Origin: Talaromyces rugulosus
Lineage: Eukaryota > Ascomycota > Eurotiomycetes > Eurotiales > Trichocomaceae
DNA: 64,000 bases
Direction of reading: 5' to 3'
Assembly (NCBI RefSeq): GCF_013368755.1
Contig: NC_049561.1
Coordinates: forward strand, 1,612,001 to 1,676,000
Part shown: positions 1 through 11,607 of the stretch, one piece after another
How the letters are laid out: every line of letters begins with the position of its first letter
Numbering within the stretch: the stretch's first letter is position 1
Translations under genes and position numbers: made by a program
The notes under the pieces: generated by a model
Seen by the model: only the letters and a program-made list of their open reading frames with translations
Told to the model about the DNA's origin: nothing
The model's database searches: none

Positions 1-180
1 GCCGGCAGGCAAGGTCCCGGGGATTACTTCGGACTGGAAGCGGTTCCCCCAACCGGCCTGATACTCGTATGGATCATTGTCGCGAGTGGGTTTTCGAGTC
101 TGCGTGTCAGTGTAGTGAAAGACCTTTTGTAGGTCCTTGATAGGCTTCCTTTCTTTGACAGGGGGTAGTGTAGAACCCAT
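1..180 (-). CDS. Homogentisate 1,2-dioxygenase, N-terminal part (runs off the left edge)
   Basis: The first 60 codons of a gene that continues beyond base 1. After a polar leader of about 35 residues, the segment DPYEYQAGWGNRFQSE followed by PGTLPAG matches the conserved start of homogentisate dioxygenases (family pattern: YxxGFGNxxxSE, then a GxLPxG turn). That enzyme is an Fe(II) ring-cleavage dioxygenase that opens homogentisate to maleylacetoacetate in tyrosine and phenylacetate breakdown. The metal ligands lie in the C-terminal half and are outside the window, so activity cannot be judged. The start is the ATG at 178-180, the only one giving this frame. Its neighbours are other aromatic and acyl-CoA catabolic genes on the same strand, which fits. 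Identity rests on about 25 residues. Confidence 0.72.
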   Translation of the reverse strand, partial: MGSTLPPVKERKPIKDLQKVFHYTDTQTRKPTRDNDPYEYQAGWGNRFQSEVIPGTLPAG

Positions 181-697
181 GGTGGCGACAGGTTGGTAGA
201 GCCTTTAGGAGAGAAAAAAAAGTGAAATAAAAATACACGCCTCATTAGATTCAATGCCTACAGCTGAATGGCCCTGCTTTCACTCAGCTTTATGTACCTT
301 CCACCTTGGCCCTCCCACTTTGGGAATTGGGTAGGAGCGCATTGCAACCGCATAGTAATTACCAGGGTTCTATGGTACGAGCAAGGTGGGACTGCGGCGC
401 TGTGCAGCAGTGCAGCATATTCCATGTCAACCCTGTCTTACCAACAGAACATTTCTTTGTTCGGGACCGAGCAGTGCAAGCGCGATTGGTCCACAAGCAA
501 TGCAAGGACGGGAGGCGCGGTGGGGCTCGGCTCGTTAGCCGCTGCGGGGAGAACATTAGCGGGACCCACATGTCTGAGTTAATTGGATGTGGGGCTTCTC
601 TCTATGACAATACACTGTAGTGATTATACTATGCAGATGTATACAGATGTATATCATGGATTCAATGGTGTTGAATGTGGTTGTATAATTTCAAATT
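181..697. promoter_or_regulatory. Promoter region of the homogentisate dioxygenase gene and 3' region of the next gene
   Basis: No convincing gene. The open frames here (about 100 codons at 268-620) show no family features and overlap one another. GTGGGGC occurs at 520-526 and 589-595, 340-415 bases upstream of the dioxygenase start, in a G-rich stretch. The last 100 bases are AT-rich and probably hold the 3' untranslated end of the gene ending at 698. Confidence 0.4.
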
Positions 698-2254
698 CTA
701 TAGATCTTTAACGGCCAGTACATCATCAACCATGCGTGGAGCCGCACCGAGGTAATTGACCGGATCACACAGCGACTCGAGTTTTTCTCTACTCATCTTC
801 GACGTCACCTCGTCCTTGAGTAAAAGACATTCGAGCAGGGATTTCCCCTGTTCAATGCTGTTCCGACATGCCTCGTACACAATATCATGTGCTGTCTGCC
901 TCCCCACATAAGGCGCCATGCCCATCATCACAGCTTCAGCCACGATCAACCCACGTGTGGAGTGTAGATTGTCAAGCATCTGCTTGTCATTAACTGCTAG
1001 CCCGGAGAGTGCAAAGTGGGTCTGAGACAGAGCTCCCACGACAAGCACAAAGCTTTCCGGCACAGCCACCCATTCCAGATGCCAGGGACCAGAAGCTCTT
1101 TCAAAGTCCGAGACCATCCCATCAAGCACCAACCCGGCATTTGACCGGAGAATCTTCGATGCCGCAAGAATAACCTCACTGGAAATTGGGTTCCGCTTCT
1201 GAGGCATTGTGGATGAGGCCCCACGATGTGGCACAAATGGTTCGGATACTTCTCCAAGCTCGTTGGAGCTCATGATGATAATATCAAGCGCCACTTTGCC
1301 CATCGACCCACCTAAGAGAGCCAAAAAGTTGATCGTCTCCGCAATCCCATCGCGGGCTACATGCCATGTGATTGAAGGATCGACCAGTCCCAATTCCTCT
1401 GCCAGGGCCTTGCGGACGCGTATACCATCATCACCAGAACCTAAAGAAGCTAAAGACCCAGCAGCACCACCAAATTGAACCAAAAGCGCCCTATCGCGCA
1501 ACTGCTGGAGACGCTCTAGATGCCGTTGAAAACCCGAAAGCCATACTGCACACTTGTACCCAAATGTAACCGGCAGCGCATGTTGTAAATGCGTGCGTCC
1601 TGCCATGGGGGTATCCCTATACTTCCCCGACAAGTCGCGCAACGTCTTGATGACATCGCGAAGTAGCCGCTCAACAATTACCAGCCCTTCTTTCATTTGC
1701 AAAACACTGGCCAGATCCATAATGTCTTGCGTGGTTGCACCCCAGTGAACGTATTTACCGGCATCCTCGCCACAGAGATCGCTCAACTGTCGCACCAAAG
1801 GCAAAATCGGATAGCCGACAATCTCTGTCTCGTGGCGCAGGCGTTCGAGATCGAGTTTTGATGCCACTGCTCTTTTGGTGACTTCTGCTCCCACGCCGCT
1901 TGGAATCACATTGCATTTGGACTGGGCGCGTGCTAGGGCTGTCTCGGCATCAACACATCGGCGGATATAAGACTCGTCTTTGAATACCTGACAGTCACAT
2001 TAGAAAAACGAAGAAAAATATAGAAAAAAAGGCTTTGGGAATACCTGGCGGATTTCATCGGTACCAAACAGCGTTCTGAAAATAGCAGAGTCGATTGCGC
2101 TGACGGAGCCCATGGAGCGTGTTTGTCCTTTCATCGAATATCTCTGGAGCGTAATCGAATTCAACTGTAGGTAGAGAGGTTGACGAATGGAAGACAGATG
2201 CGGCTTTACGAAATTGCGCCCTCGAACTAACCGGTGCAAAGAGGGGGAGGCCAT
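698..2254 (-). CDS. 3-carboxy-cis,cis-muconate cycloisomerase-like enzyme (fumarase/adenylosuccinate lyase superfamily)
   Basis: Two exons, 2254-2045 and 1987-698, encode 499 residues. The intron is phase 0. The superfamily signature GASSTMPQKRNP is present (SSxMPxKxN loop), with an earlier GATTQDIMD segment that supplies the catalytic histidine region in relatives; here the matching text is HWGATTQD. The protein resembles bacterial PcaB-type cycloisomerases, which turn 3-carboxymuconate into a lactone in the beta-ketoadipate pathway. The classical fungal enzyme for that step is an unrelated beta-propeller protein, so the substrate here may differ. The first about 50 residues (MASPSLHRLVRGR...) are rich in R and S with almost no acidic residues, like a mitochondrial presequence. 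A later ATG before GSVSAIDS would remove this leader. Adenylosuccinate lyase proper is less likely from the sequence. It lies downstream of the thiolase on the same strand. Confidence 0.75.
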
Positions 2255-2425
2255 TTCGACGTTGCTGGCAAGGGAAACGTACGGAGTAGAGGGGAGAGAG
2301 ACCACAGAGGGAGAAGATGTTACCACTTGCCTAGCTAGGTGGTATTTGGGCACTGTAGGGTATTGTTTGGAACAAACATTAGAAACGAAATGCATTATTG
2401 ATTGAACTGTGTTCTCCAATTTCTT

Positions 2426-2445
2426 GTGGGGCTTCGGGGTGGGGA
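2426..2445 (+). promoter_or_regulatory. Two G-rich boxes, GTGGGGC and GTGGGGA, upstream of the cycloisomerase-like gene
   Basis: GTGGGGC at 2426-2432 and GTGGGGA at 2439-2445, about 170-190 bases upstream of the start at 2254. The same heptamer is found in other promoters of this catabolic group (520, 589, 4050, 6371 on the minus strand, 9019, 9042). Binding by the local C2H2 regulator is an inference only. Confidence 0.3.
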
Positions 2446-2543
2446 AGTTGGTATCTATTATCCAGACCTCCTACAAGAGTTTTACACGATTAAACGGCAA
2501 CATATCAAAATTATAGATTTTAGAAATAGCAAAATCTAGTCTC

Positions 2544-3936
2544 TTACTCACGGATGAAAAGCGATGCAACCCCCAAGCCCGTGCTGTAAATATAAGAGTT
2601 AGCAGAGACTAAACAAGAACCCATTCATTCGGTTTACATACCTAGCACACATTGTCACAACACCCAATTCCTTATCCTGCCTCTCCAGCTCAGCAAACAG
2701 AGTCGCTGTCTGCCGGCCACCAGTGGCACCCACAGGGTGTCCCAAGGCAATCGCACCTCCGTTGGGATTGACTTGTGCTGGATCTAGTCCAAGTTTTCTT
2801 AGAATGTAGAGAGTTTGACTAGCAAAGGCTTCATTGATCTCAAAGATGTCAACGTCCTTTTGCTCAATACCAGTGTATTTGAATAACTGCGGGATGGCAA
2901 AGACTGGCGAGATGCCCATCTCATCTGGCGCATTGCCGGCTACTTGGGTACCGACAAATCGTCCGATGGGCTTCAGGCCGCGCTCTTCGACCCATGTTCG
3001 TCGTGCGAGGATAACGGAAGATGCTCCATCTGATAGTTGTGAGCTAAATAGTGTAGAGATTGTTAGCGAAGGAAAACCAAGAATATACTAGACTCATGCA
3101 ACCCACGAGTTTCCAGCTGTGCTTCCTCCATTCTCTTTAAACGCAGGTTTTAGTTTGGCCATTTTCTCAACAGTAACCCCAGGACGAATCCCTTCGTCGA
3201 GGGTGACAAGCTTGGTCCCTTCTTGTTTAGTCTCTTCGTCGATATATCTTGCATTAATCGGGACAATCTCTTTGTCGAACCGGCCGGCCCTTTGCGCTTC
3301 ACTGGCGCGCCGCTGGCTCTCAACAGCATATTCATCTTGATCCTGCCGAGAAACCCCATATCGCTCCGCGACATTCTCCGAGGTAAACCCCATGGGTAGA
3401 ATACAATCGCGAGCATCCTTAACCGGCGAATTTTTAAGGGTTGGCGACACGTCCACGGGGATCCCACGAGTGCTATAGCATCGAGTCATACTCTCCACGC
3501 CGCCGCCTAGGCCAACATCAATCTGACCAACCATGATCGCATGGGCAATGTGCGTGACAGCCTGCAGGCTGCTCGAGCACTGCCGATTTGTCGTGTGGAA
3601 AGTAGTAGAATTAGGGAATCCAGCCGCGTTCATGGCCATCCGACCTGTTTTGGCGAATCCCAACTCGGCGAGGACGTTTCCTATTAGGACATCGTTGACA
3701 TCGCTGGGCTGGATTGTGGCTCTCTGGACGGCTGCTTGCATGACCTTGAGAACAACATCATGAATGAGGTATTACTAATATTTCCTGGAAGTGCATACCG
3801 GCATCAAAATCTCCTCTGGCCAGAGGTCCTTGAATCCGCCCTTGAACGCGCGAGTGATGGGACTCCTCACGGCGGAGAGGACGACCACATCGTGTGGTGT
3901 TCGCCGTAGGACCTCGCGCCCGACTTTGGTGAGCAT
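2544..3936 (-). CDS. 3-ketoacyl-CoA thiolase (possibly beta-ketoadipyl-CoA thiolase)
   Basis: Four exons (3936-3799, 3744-3107, 3043-2642, 2583-2544) give 405 residues, the usual thiolase length. Visible catalytic features are the nucleophilic Cys102 in NRQCSSS, NEAF at about 329-332, His361 in GHPVGATGG and Cys391 in the terminal CASTG motif, which is completed only by splicing the short last exon. The enzyme splits 3-ketoacyl-CoA with CoA to acetyl-CoA and a shortened acyl-CoA. Beside a 3-ketoacid CoA-transferase, the attractive substrate is beta-ketoadipyl-CoA, giving succinyl-CoA and acetyl-CoA, but ordinary beta-oxidation cannot be excluded from sequence. The C-terminus IRE is not a classical peroxisomal signal, and I see no clear PTS2 at the N-terminus. 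Confidence 0.9.
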
Positions 3937-4264
3937 TGTTTCTGTTCTCTGTTTTTGGATTTAAGCAATTTGAAAAAAGAAGATTTTTGATTTGAGACGA
4001 ATGATGGAGAATAATCAAGTATTGAATCGAGTAAGTGGGTTTGTTGGTTGTGGGGATGAATGAGTGTGGAGGTGGAGACCGCAACAACTGATGCATTCAT
4101 CAGCTGGTCAAATTATTAGACACTATGTTACCAATACATTAATTCATACGACTTATTATAGTATACAGAATTATTTGACAGCCGTTCATATTGCAAACCC
4201 TATATTTTCATCTATGTACATTATATCCAAAACGCCAGTGAATAGATCCAACTGCAATCTACAC
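3937..4264. promoter_or_regulatory. Thiolase promoter and CoA-transferase 3' region
   Basis: No gene seen. GTGGGGA lies at 4050-4056, about 115 bases upstream of the thiolase start. The rest is AT-rich and includes the 3' end of the CoA-transferase transcript. Confidence 0.4.
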
Positions 4265-6082
4265 TTAAAAAGTCTTGAGATCGTCAGCGACCTTGAAAGG
4301 CGCTGCGGTCTTGCTCTTGACTTCATCAACAGTGACACCCTCGGCAACTTCCTTCAGCGTGAGACCCTCTGTTGGGTGCACGTTGAAGACAGCGAGGTCG
4401 GTGATGATCTTCCAGACACAGAGAGGTCCGGTGAGAGGGAATGTGCATGCTGGAGAAAAGTTAGCATGAGAGAAAAAGAAAGAAAACAAGGAGTAGAAAA
4501 AACACTGACCAGGAAGAATCTTAGGGTTGCCTTTCTTGTCTACGTGTTCCATGGTTACAACAACCTTGGTCTTGCTGGGATTGGCAACTAGGTCCATGGC
4601 ACCACCGATGCCCTTGACTTTACCGGGCAGCATAAAGTTGGCCAGATCTATTAGTGGTCAGCACAGATCCGAGTGATAGCAAAAAAAAAACAAGGGGAGA
4701 AAGTCATACCTCCGTACTGGCTAACTTGGAGAGCACCCAACATGGTCAGATCAATACGGCCAGAGCGGATCATGCCAAAGCTTTCGTGGGAGCCAAAGAC
4801 AGAGGCACCCTCAGCAAGAGTCACGGTCTCCTTGCCAGGGTTGATCAAGTCCGGGTCCTCCTCGCCAGGCCGGGGATAGCCACCGAGACCCAAGATGCCG
4901 TTTTCAGACTGCAGGACAACCTCGATGCCCTCGGGCAAAAATGCCGGGGCAACAAGAGGCATACCAATACCCAAGTTGACATACATGCCGTCCTCGAATT
5001 CCTTGGCCGCGCGCTTCACAATACGTTCACGTCTGGCAGTGGCATCGCCGGAGCCTAAACACCGGTGTTAGTGTTGTTGTATATGTAATGCTTTTTGTGA
5101 ATTATGTATAGCTTACCAGCTTTCAGCAGGTCGTTCGGGTCCTTGGCAAATGTAACCTTTTCAATCTTCTTTTCCTCGGTGCTCTTGATCACTTTGCTCA
5201 CGTAAACTCCCTGGAGATGAATCTCCTCGGGAGCAAGCTGGCCAACCTCGACGATCTCATCGGCCTCAACAAAGGTGATTTTGGCGTTCTTCGCCATGGC
5301 CTCGTTGAAGTTGTTTTGCGCCTTACGAAACTGGCAATTTCCGAGCTTGTCGGCCTTGGCCACGCGGACAAAGGCATAGTCGGCAAAGTACGATTCCTCC
5401 AAAACAAAATGTTTTCCGTTAAACTCACGGGTTTCCTTGGGCTGGGACTTTTCGGCGACGCTGCCGTCCTTGTTGTAGCGCAGCGGCAATTCACCGGATT
5501 GGACTGATATTTGTTAGACTCCAAGAAAACCCTAGCTTTTCTTTCCCTTCTTTCTAATACGTACCAATTGTTCCGTAGGCAGCAGGAGTGTAGAAGGCAG
5601 GTACACCGGCGGCGCCAGCAGCGCACTTTTCAGCGATTGTTCCCTGTGGAGTGAGCTCGAGGGCCAGGTCGCCCTCCAGGTACATTTTCTCAAAGACCTT
5701 GTTCTCGCCAATAAACGATGCGATCATCTTGCTGATCTGTCGGGTCTCGAGCAATTGACCTGTACAGTCTTAGCATCCCCCCCCCCCCCAAAAACAAGAA
5801 AGAGAGAGAGTTACCCAGCCCCACGCCGGGCATCCCAGCGTTGTTGGAGACAATCGTAAAGTCCTTGAGCTCAGGACGGTCGCGCACAGCATTGATCAGC
5901 GTGCTGGGAACGCCCGAGAAGCCAAATCCGCCCACAAGAATCATAGAGGAGCCCTTGAGGCCGGAAATTGCTTCTTGAGCGTTTGCGACAATCTTGTTGA
6001 TCGCGCCCCGCGAGGCAGACGAGGAGAAGTTGCGCCGCCATAGGGGGCGGAACAACGAAGGGCCTGGAGTTCTGGCCTTCAT
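4265..6082 (-). CDS. Succinyl-CoA:3-ketoacid CoA-transferase (SCOT family)
   Basis: Six exons (6082-5815, 5759-5565, 5503-5117, 5054-4710, 4647-4510, 4449-4265) encode 505 residues, the length of mitochondrial SCOT. The N-terminal half carries the glycine-rich [13 protein letters not shown] segment. The C-terminal half has the active-site glutamate, Glu334, in [10 protein letters not shown]. Residues 1-25 ([20 protein letters not shown]...) look like a mitochondrial presequence. The reaction moves CoA from succinyl-CoA to acetoacetate or beta-ketoadipate. Next to the thiolase, a beta-ketoadipate role is plausible, while ketone-body use is the family default. The first intron holds a run of 13 C, and the last uses a GTCAGT donor. 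It shares a 715-base upstream region with the divergent oxidase gene. Confidence 0.93.
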
Positions 6083-6797
6083 TGTGAAATTAAAATAAAA
6101 AATGAGAAGGAGAATGAAGAGAGAAGAGAAAAGAGAGCAAAAGGAAGACGAAGAAATACTTGAAGCATCGGCCGGAGTGCACTACCCGACGGTTGTCGGC
6201 CGCGCTGTCGGCTAGGGGGCAAGGAATATTATCCACACAGCGATGGGTAAATATTAACTGCTATGTACAAACTAGTATGTTCTAAGCCTGCTGCGGCAGT
6301 TTACCGACAAGGAAATACTGCAGTGTCAAAAGAAGTAGTGTGTGATTGTCAGGATATTGATACCCCAACTGCCCCACCGTCGATAACGTGCGGAGTAAAA
6401 ACAGCAACATTCAAGTTACGACAATAAAAACAAAATAAACAACATACTTTCCATTCAAAGTCTATTTTATTAGGCAAGAAATTAAATAATTAAACTCCGT
6501 GGGCACTGATTTTATGCATGTGTCGAGTATATACTACATAATAACTTAGGGATGAGGGGGGAAAGTGTTGACAACACTTTTACCCCAGTAAAATGCACCA
6601 GCGAAATGTGCAATGTTTCTCCCCGGGCAATAAGAAATGCTATCTTTAACCCTGAATGATTCCAGGACCCCACGTCCCTAATACTCGATATGGCAACTTG
6701 CAGCCAGTAAGCTTATCGATTAAATACAGCAGTGCTCGCTACACGATCTTGCTGATAGCTGTGATAATACTCATTCTCCCGACCTTCCCTGGTTGAA
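6083..6797. promoter_or_regulatory. Divergent promoter between the CoA-transferase and the oxidase
   Basis: 715 bases with no gene. It serves two divergent catabolic genes, so common regulation is likely. Several C/G-rich runs stand out: TACCCCAACT followed by GCCCCACC at 6361-6378 (GTGGGGC on the minus strand, 6371-6377), AGGGGGG near 6555, TACCCCAG near 6581 and CCCCACG near 6669. Confidence 0.5.
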
Positions 6798-8954
<2,157 letters not shown>

Positions 8955-9151
8955 CTGTTTATACTGGTCGTAGATATTACATATGGAGTTTCATTGAATC
9001 TATACAAGATTAGGCTATGTGGGGACCCTGTACATGTGGAGGTGGGGCTGGCGAAATATGGGAACTACAACAAACATCTTTTCTTCCTTGTTCTTACTTC
9101 CAAGTTTTTCTTAACTAGAGTATAGTATCCAAAGCATCACTGAGCTTTGAA

Positions 9152-10878
9152 ATGTCTGGATCTATCCCGGTGTTGCGCCCGCTGGTGCAATGCACTCAGA
9201 AGCAACATGCTTCGTCAGTGTTGAGATGCACGACTGCGTCTATATTTCGATCGAGAGGAACACCTCATATTTCCAGGAAATGTACACAACAAAAGAGCAT
9301 GTCGTCTTCCAGCACCACCTCCAATGAAAAAGGCAAATTGCCACTGGCTGGTATTCGCGTACTGGATATGAGCCGCGTGCTAGCTGGCGTAAGTTAATGT
9401 TGCTATATACTGTTTTTTTTGTGAATTTTTTGTGTGCTGAAGATTCCATGGCTCCTTGTAATAACTGACATCAATTGTATCTAGCCATACTGTACACAGC
9501 TTCTTGGCGACTTGGGGTATGTTTTCACGCATCCAAAATTTGCAAATATCGAGCTGATCACCTATAAGAGCAGAGGTAATCAAAGTTGAACACCCCGTAC
9601 GAGGCGATGATACCAGGGCCTGGGGTCCTCCGTTTGCAGAATACAAAGATGGGCGAGATGGGCCGGGTGAGAGTGCTTATTACCTTTCAGTGAGTATCTT
9701 CCCCTATTCATGACTTGGAATTGCGCGGCTTTGCTAAAAAGACTGGACCAGGTCAACCGAAACAAAAAGTCCCTAGGTCTTTCGTTTGCTCATCCCGAGG
9801 GCGTTGAAGTGCTCCACACGCTCGCCAAAGACTGCGATGTCCTTGTCGAAAACTACCTTCCAGGCTCCCTAGAAAAATACAACATGGACTACGAAACCAT
9901 ACGAAAAATAAACCCACGACTAGTCTACGCCAGCATCACCGGATACGGCCAAACCGGTCCTTATAGCAACAGGCCGGGCTTTGATGTAATGGTAGAGGCT
10001 GAATTCGGATTAATGCATCTGACCGGCTCGCGCAATGGTGCCCCTGTCAAAGTCGGCGTGGCAGTGACAGACCTGACAACGGGGTTGTATGCGTGCAATT
10101 CAATCATGGCTGCACTGTTTGCCCGCATTAATAGCGGAGAAGGACAGCATTTGGATGTGTGCTTGAGTGACGTTCAAACGGCCACTTTGGCGAATATGGC
10201 CGAGTCTGTTCTGGTCAGTGGGAAGAGAGATAGTGGTCGATGGGGGACTGCTCACCGTATGCTTTCAAACTAGACGTTTGAAAATCAGTTGAGCTGATTG
10301 ATACTATAGCTTCCGTGGTCCCATATCAGGGCTTCAAAACAGCAGACGGCGACATTTTCGTCGGCGGCGCCAACGACCGGCTGTTTGGCATCCTTTGCAG
10401 CAAGCTTGGAAAGCCAGAATGGAGCACGAACCCTAAATACATAACCAACAACGAACGCGTACGCAACAGAGAAGAACTCGAGGGCCTTATTGAGGCGGAG
10501 ACGACAAAGCGAACGACGCAAGAATGGCTCGAGGTTTTTGAGGGCTCCGGCCTGCCGTATGCTGCAGTTAATGATGTACTAGACACTTTGAATCATGAGC
10601 ATAGTAAGTTCAATGTTGTTTTACATAAACCAAAACCTAGAGAGTTTACTGACTCTCTTCTTTTAGCCAAGGCTCGCGGCATGGTTCAAGACATTGATCA
10701 CCCGATTTGCGGTTTAATCAAGGTACTCAGTCCGCCAGTGAAATACTCTAATGCTGACCCTAGCATTCGCTTGCCACCGCCGTTGCTTGGAGAGCATACG
10801 GAAGAGATTCTCGTAGAAGTTGCTGGGCTGGAGAGGAAGCGAGTGCAGGAGCTGAGATCTAAGGGAGTTGTTGCATAG
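9152..10878 (+). CDS. Family III CoA-transferase, SUGCT-like
   Basis: Six exons (9152-9388, 9485-9516, 9569-9689, 9752-10256, 10310-10603, 10667-10878) give 466 residues. It matches animal SUGCT (succinate-hydroxymethylglutarate CoA-transferase) along its whole length: [58 protein letters not shown] and PPPLLGEHT. The catalytic aspartate is Asp237 in [11 protein letters not shown]. The first about 50 residues are basic and Ser-rich, suggesting a mitochondrial leader. SUGCT moves CoA from succinyl-CoA to glutarate and related dicarboxylates; the substrate here is unproven. The very short second exon (32 bases) and the AAG acceptor of exon 3 are unusual but needed for the conserved text. GTGGGGC occurs 104-110 bases upstream of the start. 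Confidence 0.92.
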
Positions 10879-11607
10879 CAAGAATAATATAGAGCATATG
10901 ATGGGTCATATAAGTTATAGACTTTATGAACATTCATTTACCTGTTACATACATCAATTGGTTGCTATACTGGTTGGCCGGCATTTATCAATACAACCCA
11001 AAAATGCACTATACAACCTATACTACATCCCACTATTAAAATTAATCCCTGCGTACCCCATGGGGGCGGGGTATACATTTAGACAGGGATCGCAATCCAC
11101 GGAAATAGAAGCGCTTTAGGGTTCAAACACCGACAGCTCGGCATGTCTGGCTGCCCCAAGTCCCGAGAAGCCATAATAATGCACGCCCTAGTATTAATAA
11201 TAAGTTAATAATGACTGACTGGCATGGTTTGCGGGGGCCCCGCGAGTCATTTGACTGGCGCACGCAAACTCTCTCCTCCCCGCGCCCATCAATGACTTTC
11301 TCTCAACCGGCGCTGTTGCTGTCGACTGCTCGCTGGCCCTCGGCCTGCATCAATTACTTTTCTGATGATTCTGCTGATTGGCAATTGCTTTAAGCTTCGG
11401 TGACTGGCCCTTTTTTCTCCCCCGTCATCTTTCGTAATCTTTTCGTTTTGAGCTGCTGCCGGCTTTTTCTCCGCATCGACAAATCCTTCCTCCCCGAGCA
11501 TCGATTTTGTCTGGGGAAAATGAATGCGACGTGCTTGCGATAGAACAAGAAGAAAAGAAATTTGGAATTTGGCCTCTGGTGCTTTTGAATATTTCACAGA
11601 AGCAGTC
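10879..11607. promoter_or_regulatory. Promoter and 5' region of the C2H2 regulator
   Basis: 729 bases with no convincing gene. G- or C-rich blocks include CCCCATGGGGGCGGGG near 11057, TGCCCCA at 11152-11158 and GGGGGCCCCGCG near 11232. The last about 250 bases are pyrimidine-rich and probably transcribed leader. Confidence 0.4.

Noticed and set aside
268..620. Overlapping open frames of about 100 codons between the first two genes
   Set aside because: Two plus-strand frames overlap each other and one on the minus strand; composition is promoter-like and no protein feature is seen.
4064..4591. 175-codon plus-strand frame over the end of the CoA-transferase
   Set aside because: Antisense to well-supported exons and intron; no family features.
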